A stretch of DNA of 36,305 nucleotides from an uncultured Xylophilus sp. (lineage in GTDB: Bacteria; Pseudomonadota; Gammaproteobacteria; Burkholderiales; Burkholderiaceae_C). Both the position numbers and the translations under genes were made by a program. The stretch is from the NCBI GenBank assembly GCA_913776965.1, contig CAJYQL010000057.1, positions 1-36,305 on the forward strand, read 5' to 3'. Positions 1-8,522 of the stretch are shown piece after piece; the stretch's first letter is position 1; every line of letters starts with the position of its first letter. The notes beneath the pieces were generated by a model. That model was not told the origin of the DNA. It was given only the letters and a program-made list of their open reading frames with translations, and searched no databases.

Positions 1-256
1 ACAGGAACATCATCACCGTGCCGTGCATGGTGAAGACCTGGTGGTAGACCGCGTCCTCTAGGAACACCGCGCCCGCGGTGGCGAGCTGCGCCCGCATCAG
101 CATCGCCAGGATGCCGCCGACGAAGAAGAACGCGAGGGCGGTCAGGACGAAGCGCCGGCCGACCACGTTGTGGTTGACCGCCGCGGCACCGCGCCAGCCG
201 CGCGGGCTGCGCCAGATGCGTTGCAGGCGGTCGTGCAGGGCGAGGGCGCGGGTCAT
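1..256 (-). CDS. ctaD: Cytochrome c oxidase subunit I, N-terminal part (cut by window edge)
   Basis: The reverse strand reads from an ATG at 256 through about 85 residues and runs off the window. The visible part has a cytoplasmic N-terminus, the NHNVVGRRFV segment, a first membrane helix (ALAFFFVGGILAML) and the FTMHGTVMMFL stretch typical of haem-copper oxidase subunit I, where the histidine is a low-spin haem ligand. The start codon overlaps the stop codon of the subunit II gene by 4 nt (ATGA), so the two are co-translated. Subunit I would carry haem a and the haem a3/CuB centre. The long N-terminus resembles variants in which subunits I and III are fused, but that cannot be tested here. 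Confidence 0.85.
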   Translation of the reverse strand, partial: MTRALALHDRLQRIWRSPRGWRGAAAVNHNVVGRRFVLTALAFFFVGGILAMLMRAQLATAGAVFLEDAVYHQVFTMHGTVMMFL

Positions 257-1038
257 GGCGCGGCCTCCGGCGCTGCGGCGGGACGAACAGTCGGCAGGGC
301 GGCCAGCCGCGCGTCGAAAACGTTGGGCGCATGCGCCTCGACCACGAAGGCCATGCGCGCATGGCCCAGCCCGCAGAACTCGGCGCACTGGCCGCGGTAG
401 GTGCCGGGCGCGTCGGCCTGCAGCCGCACGGTGTTGCGGCGGCCCGGCACCGCGTCGATCTTGCCGCCCAGGCGCGGCACCCAGAAGCTGTGGATCACGT
501 CGGCGCTGCGCACGCCGATGTCGACCGGCCGGCCGGCAGGGATGTGCAGCACGCCGGCGGTATGGCGCGGCCCGCCGGCCGCGTCGGGATAGGCGGCTTC
601 CCACCACCACTGGTGGGCGGTGACCTCGATGCGCAGCACGCCGGGCTCGCCGCGCACCCGCAGCGCATCGCCGCTGCGGCCGCCGATCGCCAGCACCGCG
701 GCGATCGCGGCCAGCGGCAGCAGCACCCCGCCGCCGACCAGCAGCGCCCGGGGCGAGCGTAGCGTGCCGCCGGTCGGCCGGTAGACCGCCCACAGCGCCA
801 GAGCCGTCATGCCGGCGGTGACGACCGCCGCGCCGATGCACATCGCCCACCAGACCCAGGCGATCTCGGCCGCGCCCGGGCCGGCCGGCGCCAGCGTCGA
901 CAGCGGGCCGCGGGTGTCGCAGGCGGCGAGCAAAAGGCAACAGGTGCCGGCCGCCGCGCGCCTACAGTGGGTGCGATGAAACCCTTTTCCCGCCGTCCGC
1001 CGCCCGGTGCCGACACCCGCGTGTCGATCGCGAAGCAT
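253..1038 (-). CDS. ctaC: Cytochrome c oxidase subunit II (CuA subunit), probable lipoprotein
   Basis: This membrane-anchored subunit takes electrons from cytochrome c at the CuA centre. Two transmembrane helices (around WVWWAMCIGAAVV and LLVGGGVLLPLAAIAA) are followed by a cupredoxin domain with HQWWWE, VIHSFWVP and the CuA motif CAEFCGLGHARM, so both Cys, both His and the Met are present. The C-terminus is Ala/Pro-rich with no fused cytochrome c domain. The start is uncertain. An LLLAAC lipobox suggests a signal peptide, but the only in-frame ATG nearby is at 1038. That start gives a 40-residue leader and overlaps the divergent DUF2231 gene by 63 nt. A TTG at 933 would leave too short a leader. 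Its stop overlaps the ctaD start. Confidence 0.85.
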   Translation of the reverse strand: MLRDRHAGVGTGRRTAGKGFHRTHCRRAAAGTCCLLLAACDTRGPLSTLAPAGPGAAEIAWVWWAMCIGAAVVTAGMTALALWAVYRPTGGTLRSPRALLVGGGVLLPLAAIAAVLAIGGRSGDALRVRGEPGVLRIEVTAHQWWWEAAYPDAAGGPRHTAGVLHIPAGRPVDIGVRSADVIHSFWVPRLGGKIDAVPGRRNTVRLQADAPGTYRGQCAEFCGLGHARMAFVVEAHAPNVFDARLAALPTVRPAAAPEAAP

Positions 1039-1476
1039 CCGCTGCACCCGATCCTGGTGCCGTTTCCGGTGGCCTTCCTGATGGCGGTGTTCGCGAGCGA
1101 TCTGGCCTACTGGCATTGGGCGGATTCCTTCTGGGCGCGGATGTCGCTCTGGCTGGCGGGCGCGGGCGCGGTGACGGGCATCGTGGCGGGTCTGGTCGGC
1201 ACCGCCGAGCTGATGCTGGTGCGGCGCATCCGCCACCGGGCGGCGGCCTGGAGCCATTTCGTGGCGGCGGTGATGCTGCTGGCGGTCGGGGTCGCCAACT
1301 GGGGATTGCGACTACCCGACGCCGAGGCGCACATCGTGCCCTTCGGCCTGTACCTGTCGGGCCTGGGCACGCTGCTGGTCGCGCTCGCGGGCTGGCTCGG
1401 CGGCACGCTGGTGTTCGAGCACCAGGTCGGCGTGGCGGACGAGAACGACGGTCCGGCGGGCCTGGACAAGATCTAG
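976..1476 (+). CDS. DUF2231 family membrane protein
   Basis: A 166-residue protein with about four hydrophobic helices (LVPFPVAFLMAVFASDL, LWLAGAGAVTGIVAGLVG, WSHFVAAVMLLAVGVANWGL, FGLYLSGLGTLLVALAGWLGG). It matches the DUF2231 family through the N-terminal HPLHPILVPFPVAF signature and the two-pair helix layout. The function is unknown; members often lie near respiratory or haem genes, as here. The ATG at 976 comes only 7 nt after a TACAGT -10-like element, so the message may be nearly leaderless. It is divergent from ctaC, and its stop meets the convergent CopD-like gene with a 4-nt overlap. Confidence 0.8.
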   Translation: MKPFSRRPPPGADTRVSIAKHPLHPILVPFPVAFLMAVFASDLAYWHWADSFWARMSLWLAGAGAVTGIVAGLVGTAELMLVRRIRHRAAAWSHFVAAVMLLAVGVANWGLRLPDAEAHIVPFGLYLSGLGTLLVALAGWLGGTLVFEHQVGVADENDGPAGLDKI

Positions 1477-1913
1477 AACCCCGCGATCCGCGGCTGCCAC
1501 AGCACTGTCGCCAGCACGCCGCCGATCAGCGCCAGCGGCACCGCCACCGTCGACTGCAGCAGGCCGGCACCGAAGCGCCGCGGCCGGTCGTGCAGCGTCG
1601 TCATCAGCGTGCCGCAGGCCACGTGGAAGCCGACCATGCCGGCCACCAGGGTGAGCTTGACCAACAGCCAGCCCTGGTAGGCCTCGACCGGATGCACCAG
1701 CAGCGTGCCGCTAGCGACCGCGAGGACCGCCGCCGGCGACGCGATCGCGATGTAGGTGAAGCGGGTGGCGGTGATCGCCCGTTCGCGGGCGACCCGGCCG
1801 TGGGCTGCCGGGTACAGCGCCAGCAGCGAGGGCAGCGCCAGCAGCCCGGCGCACCAGACCAGCAGCGCGCAGAAATGCGCGAACTTCAGGTAGGGGACGG
1901 CACCGGCGAGCAT
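1473..1913 (-). CDS. CopD/HemJ-like four-helix membrane protein
   Basis: A 146-residue inner-membrane protein with four predicted helices. The opening YLKFAHFCALLVWCAGLLALPSL and the later LVKLTLVAGMVGFHVACG resemble the CopD copper-import domain and the related HemJ (UPF0093) protoporphyrinogen oxidase family, including the conserved His and Lys positions in helices 1 and 3. Next to cytochrome oxidase genes, a role in copper or haem supply is plausible, but the sequence does not decide between them. The ATG at 1913 lies inside the 3' end of the upstream HAD gene (28 nt overlap), which suggests translational coupling. Confidence 0.65.
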   Translation of the reverse strand: MLAGAVPYLKFAHFCALLVWCAGLLALPSLLALYPAAHGRVARERAITATRFTYIAIASPAAVLAVASGTLLVHPVEAYQGWLLVKLTLVAGMVGFHVACGTLMTTLHDRPRRFGAGLLQSTVAVPLALIGGVLATVLWQPRIAGF

Positions 1914-2803
1914 CCGGCCGATTCTGGGCGGGCCGCCAGGATCGCCCGTACCGTTTCGTTAAAACCGGCGCCGCGCGCGCCCTGCGTGCGCCAGCGCGGC
2001 CGCGCCGTCATGACCGGCAGGAACCGGTCGACATTGGCCACGCCCACGCTGTGCGGGAAGCGGGCGAACATCGCCTGGTCGTTGGTCGAGTCGCCCACGT
2101 ACACCCAGCGGTCGATCTCGGCGTCGAGGTCGCGGCCCCAGAGGCTGCGCACGATCCAGCGCGCACCCGACAGCTTGTCGTGGTCGCCGAACCAGCCGTT
2201 GATGTGGATGCTGCTCACCGTGGCGTGCATGCCTTCGGACCGTAGCAGCGCCACCACCCGGTCGATGGTGGCCTGCGGCAGGTGGACGAATTCGCTGTGG
2301 TCGATCGCGATGTCGGTCTCGCGGCCGGGCGAATCGGTGGCGAGCGTGGTGCCCGGGATCTCGGTCAGCACCCGCTGCGCTATCGCCTGCATGCGGGCGA
2401 AATTGCGGGCGCGGGTGGCGGCGTCCTGCTGGTCTGTTTTCGATAGCACGCCGCGCAGGTGGGGCGGGTGCTGGAGGCCTGTTTTGTTCTGATCCAGCGT
2501 CAGCGCGACCGCGCCATTCTCCGCGACGATCGCGTCCACCGGCCAGGTGCGGGCGAACGGCTCGCTCCAGCCGACCGGCCGCCCGGTGATGCAGACCGCA
2601 TGAAGCCCCGCCGCCCGCAGGTCGGCGAGCGCCTGCAGCGCGTCGGGCGTGATCGCGCCGTCGGTGGTGAGGGTGTCGTCGATGTCGGTGAGCACGCCGA
2701 CGATGCCGCGGCGGTCGGCCAGCGGCCAGTCGGCGAGGGGGCGGGGGAGGGCGTCAGGAGGGGCGCCCGGCGGCGCGGCGGGAAGAGAGGCGGAGGTGAC
2801 CAT
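1886..2803 (-). CDS. HAD superfamily phosphatase (Cof / sucrose-phosphatase-like)
   Basis: A 305-residue HAD hydrolase. Motif I is DIDDT (residues 40-44, nucleophile D40 and acid/base D42), motif II TGR (73-75), motif III K210 and motif IV GDSTND (237-242). The C2-type cap and the GDSTND motif fit the group containing sucrose-phosphatase and mannosyl-3-phosphoglycerate phosphatase, so a sugar-phosphate substrate is likely but unproven. I chose the ATG at 2803; an ATG 13 codons upstream would only add low-complexity residues. Residues about 104-125, between motif II and the cap, are encoded by a dispersed repeat (2435-2493). The gene is probably co-transcribed with the CopD-like gene it overlaps. 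Confidence 0.8.
   Translation of the reverse strand: MVTSASLPAAPPGAPPDALPRPLADWPLADRRGIVGVLTDIDDTLTTDGAITPDALQALADLRAAGLHAVCITGRPVGWSEPFARTWPVDAIVAENGAVALTLDQNKTGLQHPPHLRGVLSKTDQQDAATRARNFARMQAIAQRVLTEIPGTTLATDSPGRETDIAIDHSEFVHLPQATIDRVVALLRSEGMHATVSSIHINGWFGDHDKLSGARWIVRSLWGRDLDAEIDRWVYVGDSTNDQAMFARFPHSVGVANVDRFLPVMTARPRWRTQGARGAGFNETVRAILAARPESAGCSPVPSPT
2435..2493 (-). repeat. Dispersed short repeat, copy 1 (inside the HAD phosphatase gene)
   Basis: On the reverse strand this reads AACAAAACAGGCC... and ends with GCTATCGAAAACA. The last 13 bases are identical to the intergenic copy at 14178. It is in frame in the phosphatase gene and encodes the low-conservation stretch between motif II and the cap. 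The second arm of the terminal hairpin has decayed (AGACC instead of ATAGC). Confidence 0.55.
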
Positions 2804-2859
2804 GCCGGCATTGTCGCCAGCCGCCCCGCCCCGCCCCGCCACCCGCCGGCGCGCGGATG

Positions 2860-4866
2860 TCAGGCCAGGTCGAACATCCAGACGCTGTAGCCGTTCACGC
2901 CGACCAGCTGGGCCAGATCGACGGTGAACGGTGCGACGTGGTTCGCATCCGTCGCGCCGGTGGTGTCGCCCCAGGGGTTGAACACCTTGACCGTCGTGTT
3001 GGTGGCGCTGGTGGTGTCGGCATCGAAGGCCATGTAGGCATGGCCGCCGGTGAACAGCGTCTTCCCGCTCGCGTCCTGCGTCTTGTTCTGCGAGCCGATG
3101 AACACCGTCTTGCCGGCATTGATGTAGCGGACCACCTCGTCCAGCGCAGTGCTACCGGCGGGCACCGGCTTCACCAGCTGCGAGGCGATGCCGTTCATCG
3201 TCGTGCTTTCGGTGACGGTGCTGTCGAAGCTGTAGGCGCCGCGGCCGGTGATGAAGATGCCGGCTTCGGCCAGGCCGCCCTCGATCGCGAACATCGCGTT
3301 CTTGCCGTCGTTGGCGCCGCGCTGCAGCACGCCGGTCTCGTTCATCTGCGCATAGGCCTTTTCCAGCAGCGGCATCCACAGCTCGGCACCCGCGGGCTTG
3401 GCGGCATTGGTGAGCTTCGCGTAGGCCGCGCCGGTGTCGCCCGCGCTCTTCACGACGAACTGGTTGCTCACGGTGACCCAGTTCGCCTGGCCGTTGGCGT
3501 CGTACAGGCGCACGCCGAAGGTCTGCACGCCCGAGGCACCGACGCCGTTGTCGGTGAACATGGACTGCACCACGCCGGGCCGGGACTGAGCGAGTGCGGC
3601 GGCGGCCGCCAGCAGGTAGCAGTCGCCGGCCGAACCCTGGAATACGTCGGAGAAGCTGATGCCGTCCACCACCAGGCTGCCGGCGAATGTCTTGTAGACG
3701 CCGGAGGCCGCTGCGGCGGCCGGGTTGGCCGTGTCGCCCTCGGTGGTCGGGTTCGGGTTGTCCAGGCCGAGCAGCCACTTGTTCGCCAGCTTCTGCAGCT
3801 GGCCCGCGGTGGACGCGTCGCTCAGGTTGCCGAGCGCCGAGGCCTTCGCCTCGCCGCCGGTGTAGAAGTTGTTGGCCTTCGAGCTGTTGACCATCTTGCT
3901 GAACACATGGCTCAGGTAGTCGGCGCTGGTGCTGCCGTCGGCGGCGGTGGAGGCGAACAGCGCCTTGCCGCGTGCAGCGACTGCGCGCAGGTCGTCCACC
4001 ACGTTCTGGCCGACCGCATTGCCGGCGCCGCCGGCCTGCGCGATCGCGGTGTCCACCAGCTGCACCAGGCCGGCATGGCCGATCTTTTGGCCGCCTTGGG
4101 TGAGCTGCTCCACCTGGGCCTTGAGGGCGGCGACCTTCAGCACCGCGGTCCAGCCGGCGTCTGCTGCCAAGTCGCTGCGCTCGGCGACATCCAGGCCCGA
4201 CTGCTGGGCGGTGCGGATATCCCCCGCGCCGAGCTGCGTGACCGCGGTGGTGGTGCCCGAGGAGTTGAGTCCTGCGGAATAGACGTTGCCCGCGGCGTCG
4301 GTGACGAAGGCCTGGAAGCCGCTGCCGCTGGCGACGATCTTGGTGATCTCCAGGTTGTCGCCGAGAGCCGCCAGCGTGAGTTGACCGCCGCCGAACTGTA
4401 GCGGCACGAAGGCGCCTTGCGCATTGCGGATCTGCAGGCCGCCGAGACCGTCCACATACAGGTCGGCCCCCAGGCCGTCGTCGAGCAGCACCATGCCGTC
4501 GCCGATGCCGCCGTTGTCGTTCAGGTCTTCGCCGAGTGCGACCTCGGCCGCGAACAGTTCGGCATTGGTCAGGCCCTTGACCGACGTGATGCGACCGCTG
4601 GCGTCGAGCTCGGCACCGTAGAAGACGCTCGCGTCGGTGGTCGAGCGGGCGATCAGGCTGTAGCCGTCGCCGTTTTTCAGGGCGGCCAGCGCCTCGACAC
4701 CGACTGCATCGCTCAGGTGGGAGAGACCGCCGAAGCTGACGGCCTGGTACTGCGCCACGGTCTGGCCGGCGCCGCCGACCATCCATTGCTCCTGGCTGTT
4801 CACATACAGCACGGCGCTGTTGATCGAGCGGGCGTAGCCCTCGGCGGAATCCTGACGGTTGCTCAT
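2860..4866 (-). CDS. Calpain-family (C2) cysteine protease with secreted-protein-like N-terminal half
   Basis: A 668-residue protein. The C-terminal third is a calpain-type papain-fold domain with all three catalytic residues: C416 in FQGSAGDCYLLAA, H609 in GGHAYMAFD and N630 in VFNPWG. It also has the EKAYAQMNE segment typical of calpains. The N-terminal half contains a Trp/Tyr-rich module followed by a DLNDNGGIGD loop (114-123), a D-x-N-D-N-G pattern like the calcium-binding modules of type I-secreted bacterial proteins. There is no N-terminal signal peptide, and the C-terminus ends in a hydrophobic SVWMFDLA, compatible with a type I secretion signal. No transporter genes are adjacent. The target is unknown. 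The gene stands alone behind an AT-rich promoter region with two dyads (4881-4931). Confidence 0.8.
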   Translation of the reverse strand: MSNRQDSAEGYARSINSAVLYVNSQEQWMVGGAGQTVAQYQAVSFGGLSHLSDAVGVEALAALKNGDGYSLIARSTTDASVFYGAELDASGRITSVKGLTNAELFAAEVALGEDLNDNGGIGDGMVLLDDGLGADLYVDGLGGLQIRNAQGAFVPLQFGGGQLTLAALGDNLEITKIVASGSGFQAFVTDAAGNVYSAGLNSSGTTTAVTQLGAGDIRTAQQSGLDVAERSDLAADAGWTAVLKVAALKAQVEQLTQGGQKIGHAGLVQLVDTAIAQAGGAGNAVGQNVVDDLRAVAARGKALFASTAADGSTSADYLSHVFSKMVNSSKANNFYTGGEAKASALGNLSDASTAGQLQKLANKWLLGLDNPNPTTEGDTANPAAAAASGVYKTFAGSLVVDGISFSDVFQGSAGDCYLLAAAAALAQSRPGVVQSMFTDNGVGASGVQTFGVRLYDANGQANWVTVSNQFVVKSAGDTGAAYAKLTNAAKPAGAELWMPLLEKAYAQMNETGVLQRGANDGKNAMFAIEGGLAEAGIFITGRGAYSFDSTVTESTTMNGIASQLVKPVPAGSTALDEVVRYINAGKTVFIGSQNKTQDASGKTLFTGGHAYMAFDADTTSATNTTVKVFNPWGDTTGATDANHVAPFTVDLAQLVGVNGYSVWMFDLA

Positions 4867-4880
4867 GGGTCGATATTGGA

Positions 4881-4916
4881 GTGGATTTGTATCCGGATGA
4901 TACTTAAATGATCCAC
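4881..4916. promoter_or_regulatory. Inverted repeat GTGGAT-N24-ATCCAC in the calpain promoter region
   Basis: Six-base arms at 4881-4886 and 4911-4916 flank an AT-rich core that also holds nested GGAT/ATCC pairs. The region lies 15-50 bases upstream of the protease start codon, where a promoter would be. Its low GC content stands out from the surroundings. A regulator site or a structured 5' leader are both possible. Confidence 0.45.
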
Positions 4917-4919
4917 TTT

Positions 4920-4931
4920 GTCACATGTGAC
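4920..4931. promoter_or_regulatory. 12-bp perfect palindrome GTCACATGTGAC
   Basis: A perfect dyad centred 60 bases upstream of the calpain start codon and about 70 bases past the prfC stop. The size and symmetry suit a dimeric regulator of the LuxR or bHLH-like half-site type. No regulator gene is adjacent, so the cognate protein is unknown. Confidence 0.45.
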
Positions 4932-4999
4932 CTCCGAGAACGGGACGTTTTTGCACCTACCTGAGCGCGGCGCCCCGGTCCACGCAACGCTCTCGGCTC

Positions 5000-6628
<1,629 letters not shown>

Positions 6629-6785
6629 GGTGATATTTCCGGGAACGGAAGAAGAAAAGCCGGGGCGTGCACCAGAACGGTACGGCGCCGAACGGCCGCC
6701 ATTTTCGGCGAAAGCGGCCGTCCGTCGGCGCCTGACCGGCGGACAAGCCATCGGCTCACACGGCCGGACCCGGCGGCCGCGCAGC

Positions 6786-7562
6786 ATGTCTTCCATGCAA
6801 CTCCAGTCCCAGCTCCAACATTCGTCGACCCTGCCGGTGCCTGCACCGGCGCTCGCGACCCCGGACGACATCGGCCGCCAGCACGGCTTCGGTGAAGAAG
6901 CCGCAGCCGTGCTGTGGGAAGCCGTGGTACGGGGCGGCGGGCGCATGGCCCAGTTCTCGCACCCCGAACTCGGCGGCAGCGGGCAGTGGATGCGCAACGG
7001 CATGGTCATGGTGGGCGACATGCTCAACACCGGCCTGTCGGCACGCGTGGCCTCCACCTGCGAGGACCTGGCGCAGTGGCTCGACGCTCATCCCGATTTC
7101 GCCGAGGCGCACGGCGGCGACGTCGGCACGGCCGACCGCTGGTGGCCGCACGACTTCGGCACCCCGGCCACGAGCGGCGGGCAGAACGGCGTGCGCTACG
7201 CCTGGTTCCCGACCGACCGGCGGCTCGCGATCGAGCGCAACGGCAGCGTCGAGCTGCACGACACGCAGGACCATGTGATCGGCGGTGTCTCGCAGCAGCA
7301 GGGCGGAGCCGACGGGCTGGCCTTCACCAGCCAGCGCGGGCCCGTGTCGCTCGAGGCGCTTCCACGTGTGCAAGGGGCAGGGCCGAGCACGCCCGCACCC
7401 CATCCGCGTGCGGCGGACACGCCGCGCAAGACGGCCGCATCGACCAGCGCCCACGACGACGTGCTGGCGACCATTGACCGGCTGTCCGAGCTTCACCAGC
7501 GCGGCGTGCTCACCGACGAAGAATTCGGGGCGAAAAAGGCAGACCTGCTGGCACGGCTGTGA
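6786..7562 (+). CDS. Hypothetical protein with C-terminal SHOCT domain
   Basis: A 258-residue, probably cytoplasmic protein with no signal peptide or membrane helix. Residues about 224-258 (IDRLSELHQRGVLTDEEFGAKK) form a SHOCT domain, a short C-terminal oligomerisation module. The first 180 residues contain acidic and Trp-rich patches (GTADRWWPHDFGTP, NGVRYAWFPTDRRLAIE) that I do not recognise. A Pro/Ala-rich linker separates the two parts. An alternative start is the ATG at 6795. The long open frame upstream of 6786 overlaps the antisense prfC gene and is not used here. Confidence 0.65.
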   Translation: MSSMQLQSQLQHSSTLPVPAPALATPDDIGRQHGFGEEAAAVLWEAVVRGGGRMAQFSHPELGGSGQWMRNGMVMVGDMLNTGLSARVASTCEDLAQWLDAHPDFAEAHGGDVGTADRWWPHDFGTPATSGGQNGVRYAWFPTDRRLAIERNGSVELHDTQDHVIGGVSQQQGGADGLAFTSQRGPVSLEALPRVQGAGPSTPAPHPRAADTPRKTAASTSAHDDVLATIDRLSELHQRGVLTDEEFGAKKADLLARL

Positions 7563-7637
7563 CCGGAGATTGCAGGCCGCATAGGTAAGCTCCGGCGACG
7601 GCACGGCAGTCCGCTGCGCCAGGACAGGAGATAACCC

Positions 7638-8498
7638 ATGCGCCGCATCGACCATCCAGGACCCGTTCACCCGGAGCGGCGGCAAGCACTACCGGTCACT
7701 CTCCATGCGGTGGTCGATACCCTGCGTGGCGGCGAAACCCTGCTGAATGGCTTGTCGCGCCTGGTGGCAGAGCAGGGCGGCGACAGTGCGGTCGGCACGC
7801 TGCATGGCGGCGCCTTCGCACCCTTTGCCTATGTGATGCCGGCCCTGTCGCGCACGCCGGAACACGCGGTGTACTTCAGCGATCGCCATGCTGCTTCGGG
7901 GCCCGTACATCTGGAGGTTGCGACGGTGACCTGCGGCCGGCGCGACGGAGCGCCCTGGCTGCACTGCCATGCGATCTGGACCGATGCGCAGGGCCTGCAC
8001 CATGCCGGCCATGTGCTGCCGCAGGAAGTGGTCGTGGCAGAGCCGGTGCATGCCACGCTGTGGCGCATGGACGGCGCCGGCTTCGATGTGCTGCCGGACG
8101 ACGAAACCCGTTTCCGCCTGTTCGAGCCGCGGTCCTGTACCGTCCCGCCCCCGGCAGGTGCCGGGGCTTTCGTCCTGCGACTCCGCCCGAACGAGGACGT
8201 ATGCGGCGCCATCGCGGCGGCCTGTATCGAAAGAGGCGTGACGCGGGCGCGCATCCGCGGCGGCGTCGGCAGCCTGGTCGGCGCCTGCTTTGCCGACGGG
8301 CGGACCGTCGAGCCCTTCGTCACCGAAGTCCTCGTGCGGAACGGTGAGGTGCAGCCCGCCGCCGACGGTACGCTGGCGGTGACGCTGGATGTCGCGGTGG
8401 TCGACTACCTCGGTGGCCTGGCCGAGGGGCGGCTGGCGCCGGGCGCCAACGCGGTGCTGGTCACGTTCGAGATGGCGGTGGAGCCCATCGCCGCCTGA
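7638..8498 (+). CDS. Tandem PPC/DUF296 domain protein
   Basis: A 286-residue protein with two copies of the PPC domain (plants and prokaryotes conserved, DUF296, PD1-like). The first has GGETLLNGLSRLVAEQG and LHCHAIWTDAQG; the second has RPNEDVCGAIAAACIERGVTRARIRGGVGS. Bacterial PPC proteins are small trimeric proteins of mostly unknown role; in plants the domain accompanies AT-hook DNA-binding proteins. The HCHAIW segment in the first copy keeps His residues that could bind metal. The ATG at 7638 has a GGAG Shine-Dalgarno 9 bases upstream. It is convergent with the chemotaxis receptor gene, 24 bases away. Confidence 0.75.
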   Translation: MRRIDHPGPVHPERRQALPVTLHAVVDTLRGGETLLNGLSRLVAEQGGDSAVGTLHGGAFAPFAYVMPALSRTPEHAVYFSDRHAASGPVHLEVATVTCGRRDGAPWLHCHAIWTDAQGLHHAGHVLPQEVVVAEPVHATLWRMDGAGFDVLPDDETRFRLFEPRSCTVPPPAGAGAFVLRLRPNEDVCGAIAAACIERGVTRARIRGGVGSLVGACFADGRTVEPFVTEVLVRNGEVQPAADGTLAVTLDVAVVDYLGGLAEGRLAPGANAVLVTFEMAVEPIAA

Positions 8499-8522
8499 CT
8501 GCCGGTTTGTGGGGCGTGCGCC

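Noticed and set aside
2857-4401. A long plus-strand frame antisense to the calpain-like protease
   Set aside because: The protease frame has the catalytic triad and its own promoter region; the other strand shows only Gly/Arg/Val-rich text.
7563-7595. CCGGAG...CTCCGG arms after the SHOCT gene, as a possible terminator
   Set aside because: A 21-base gap between arms and no T run; not a plausible terminator.
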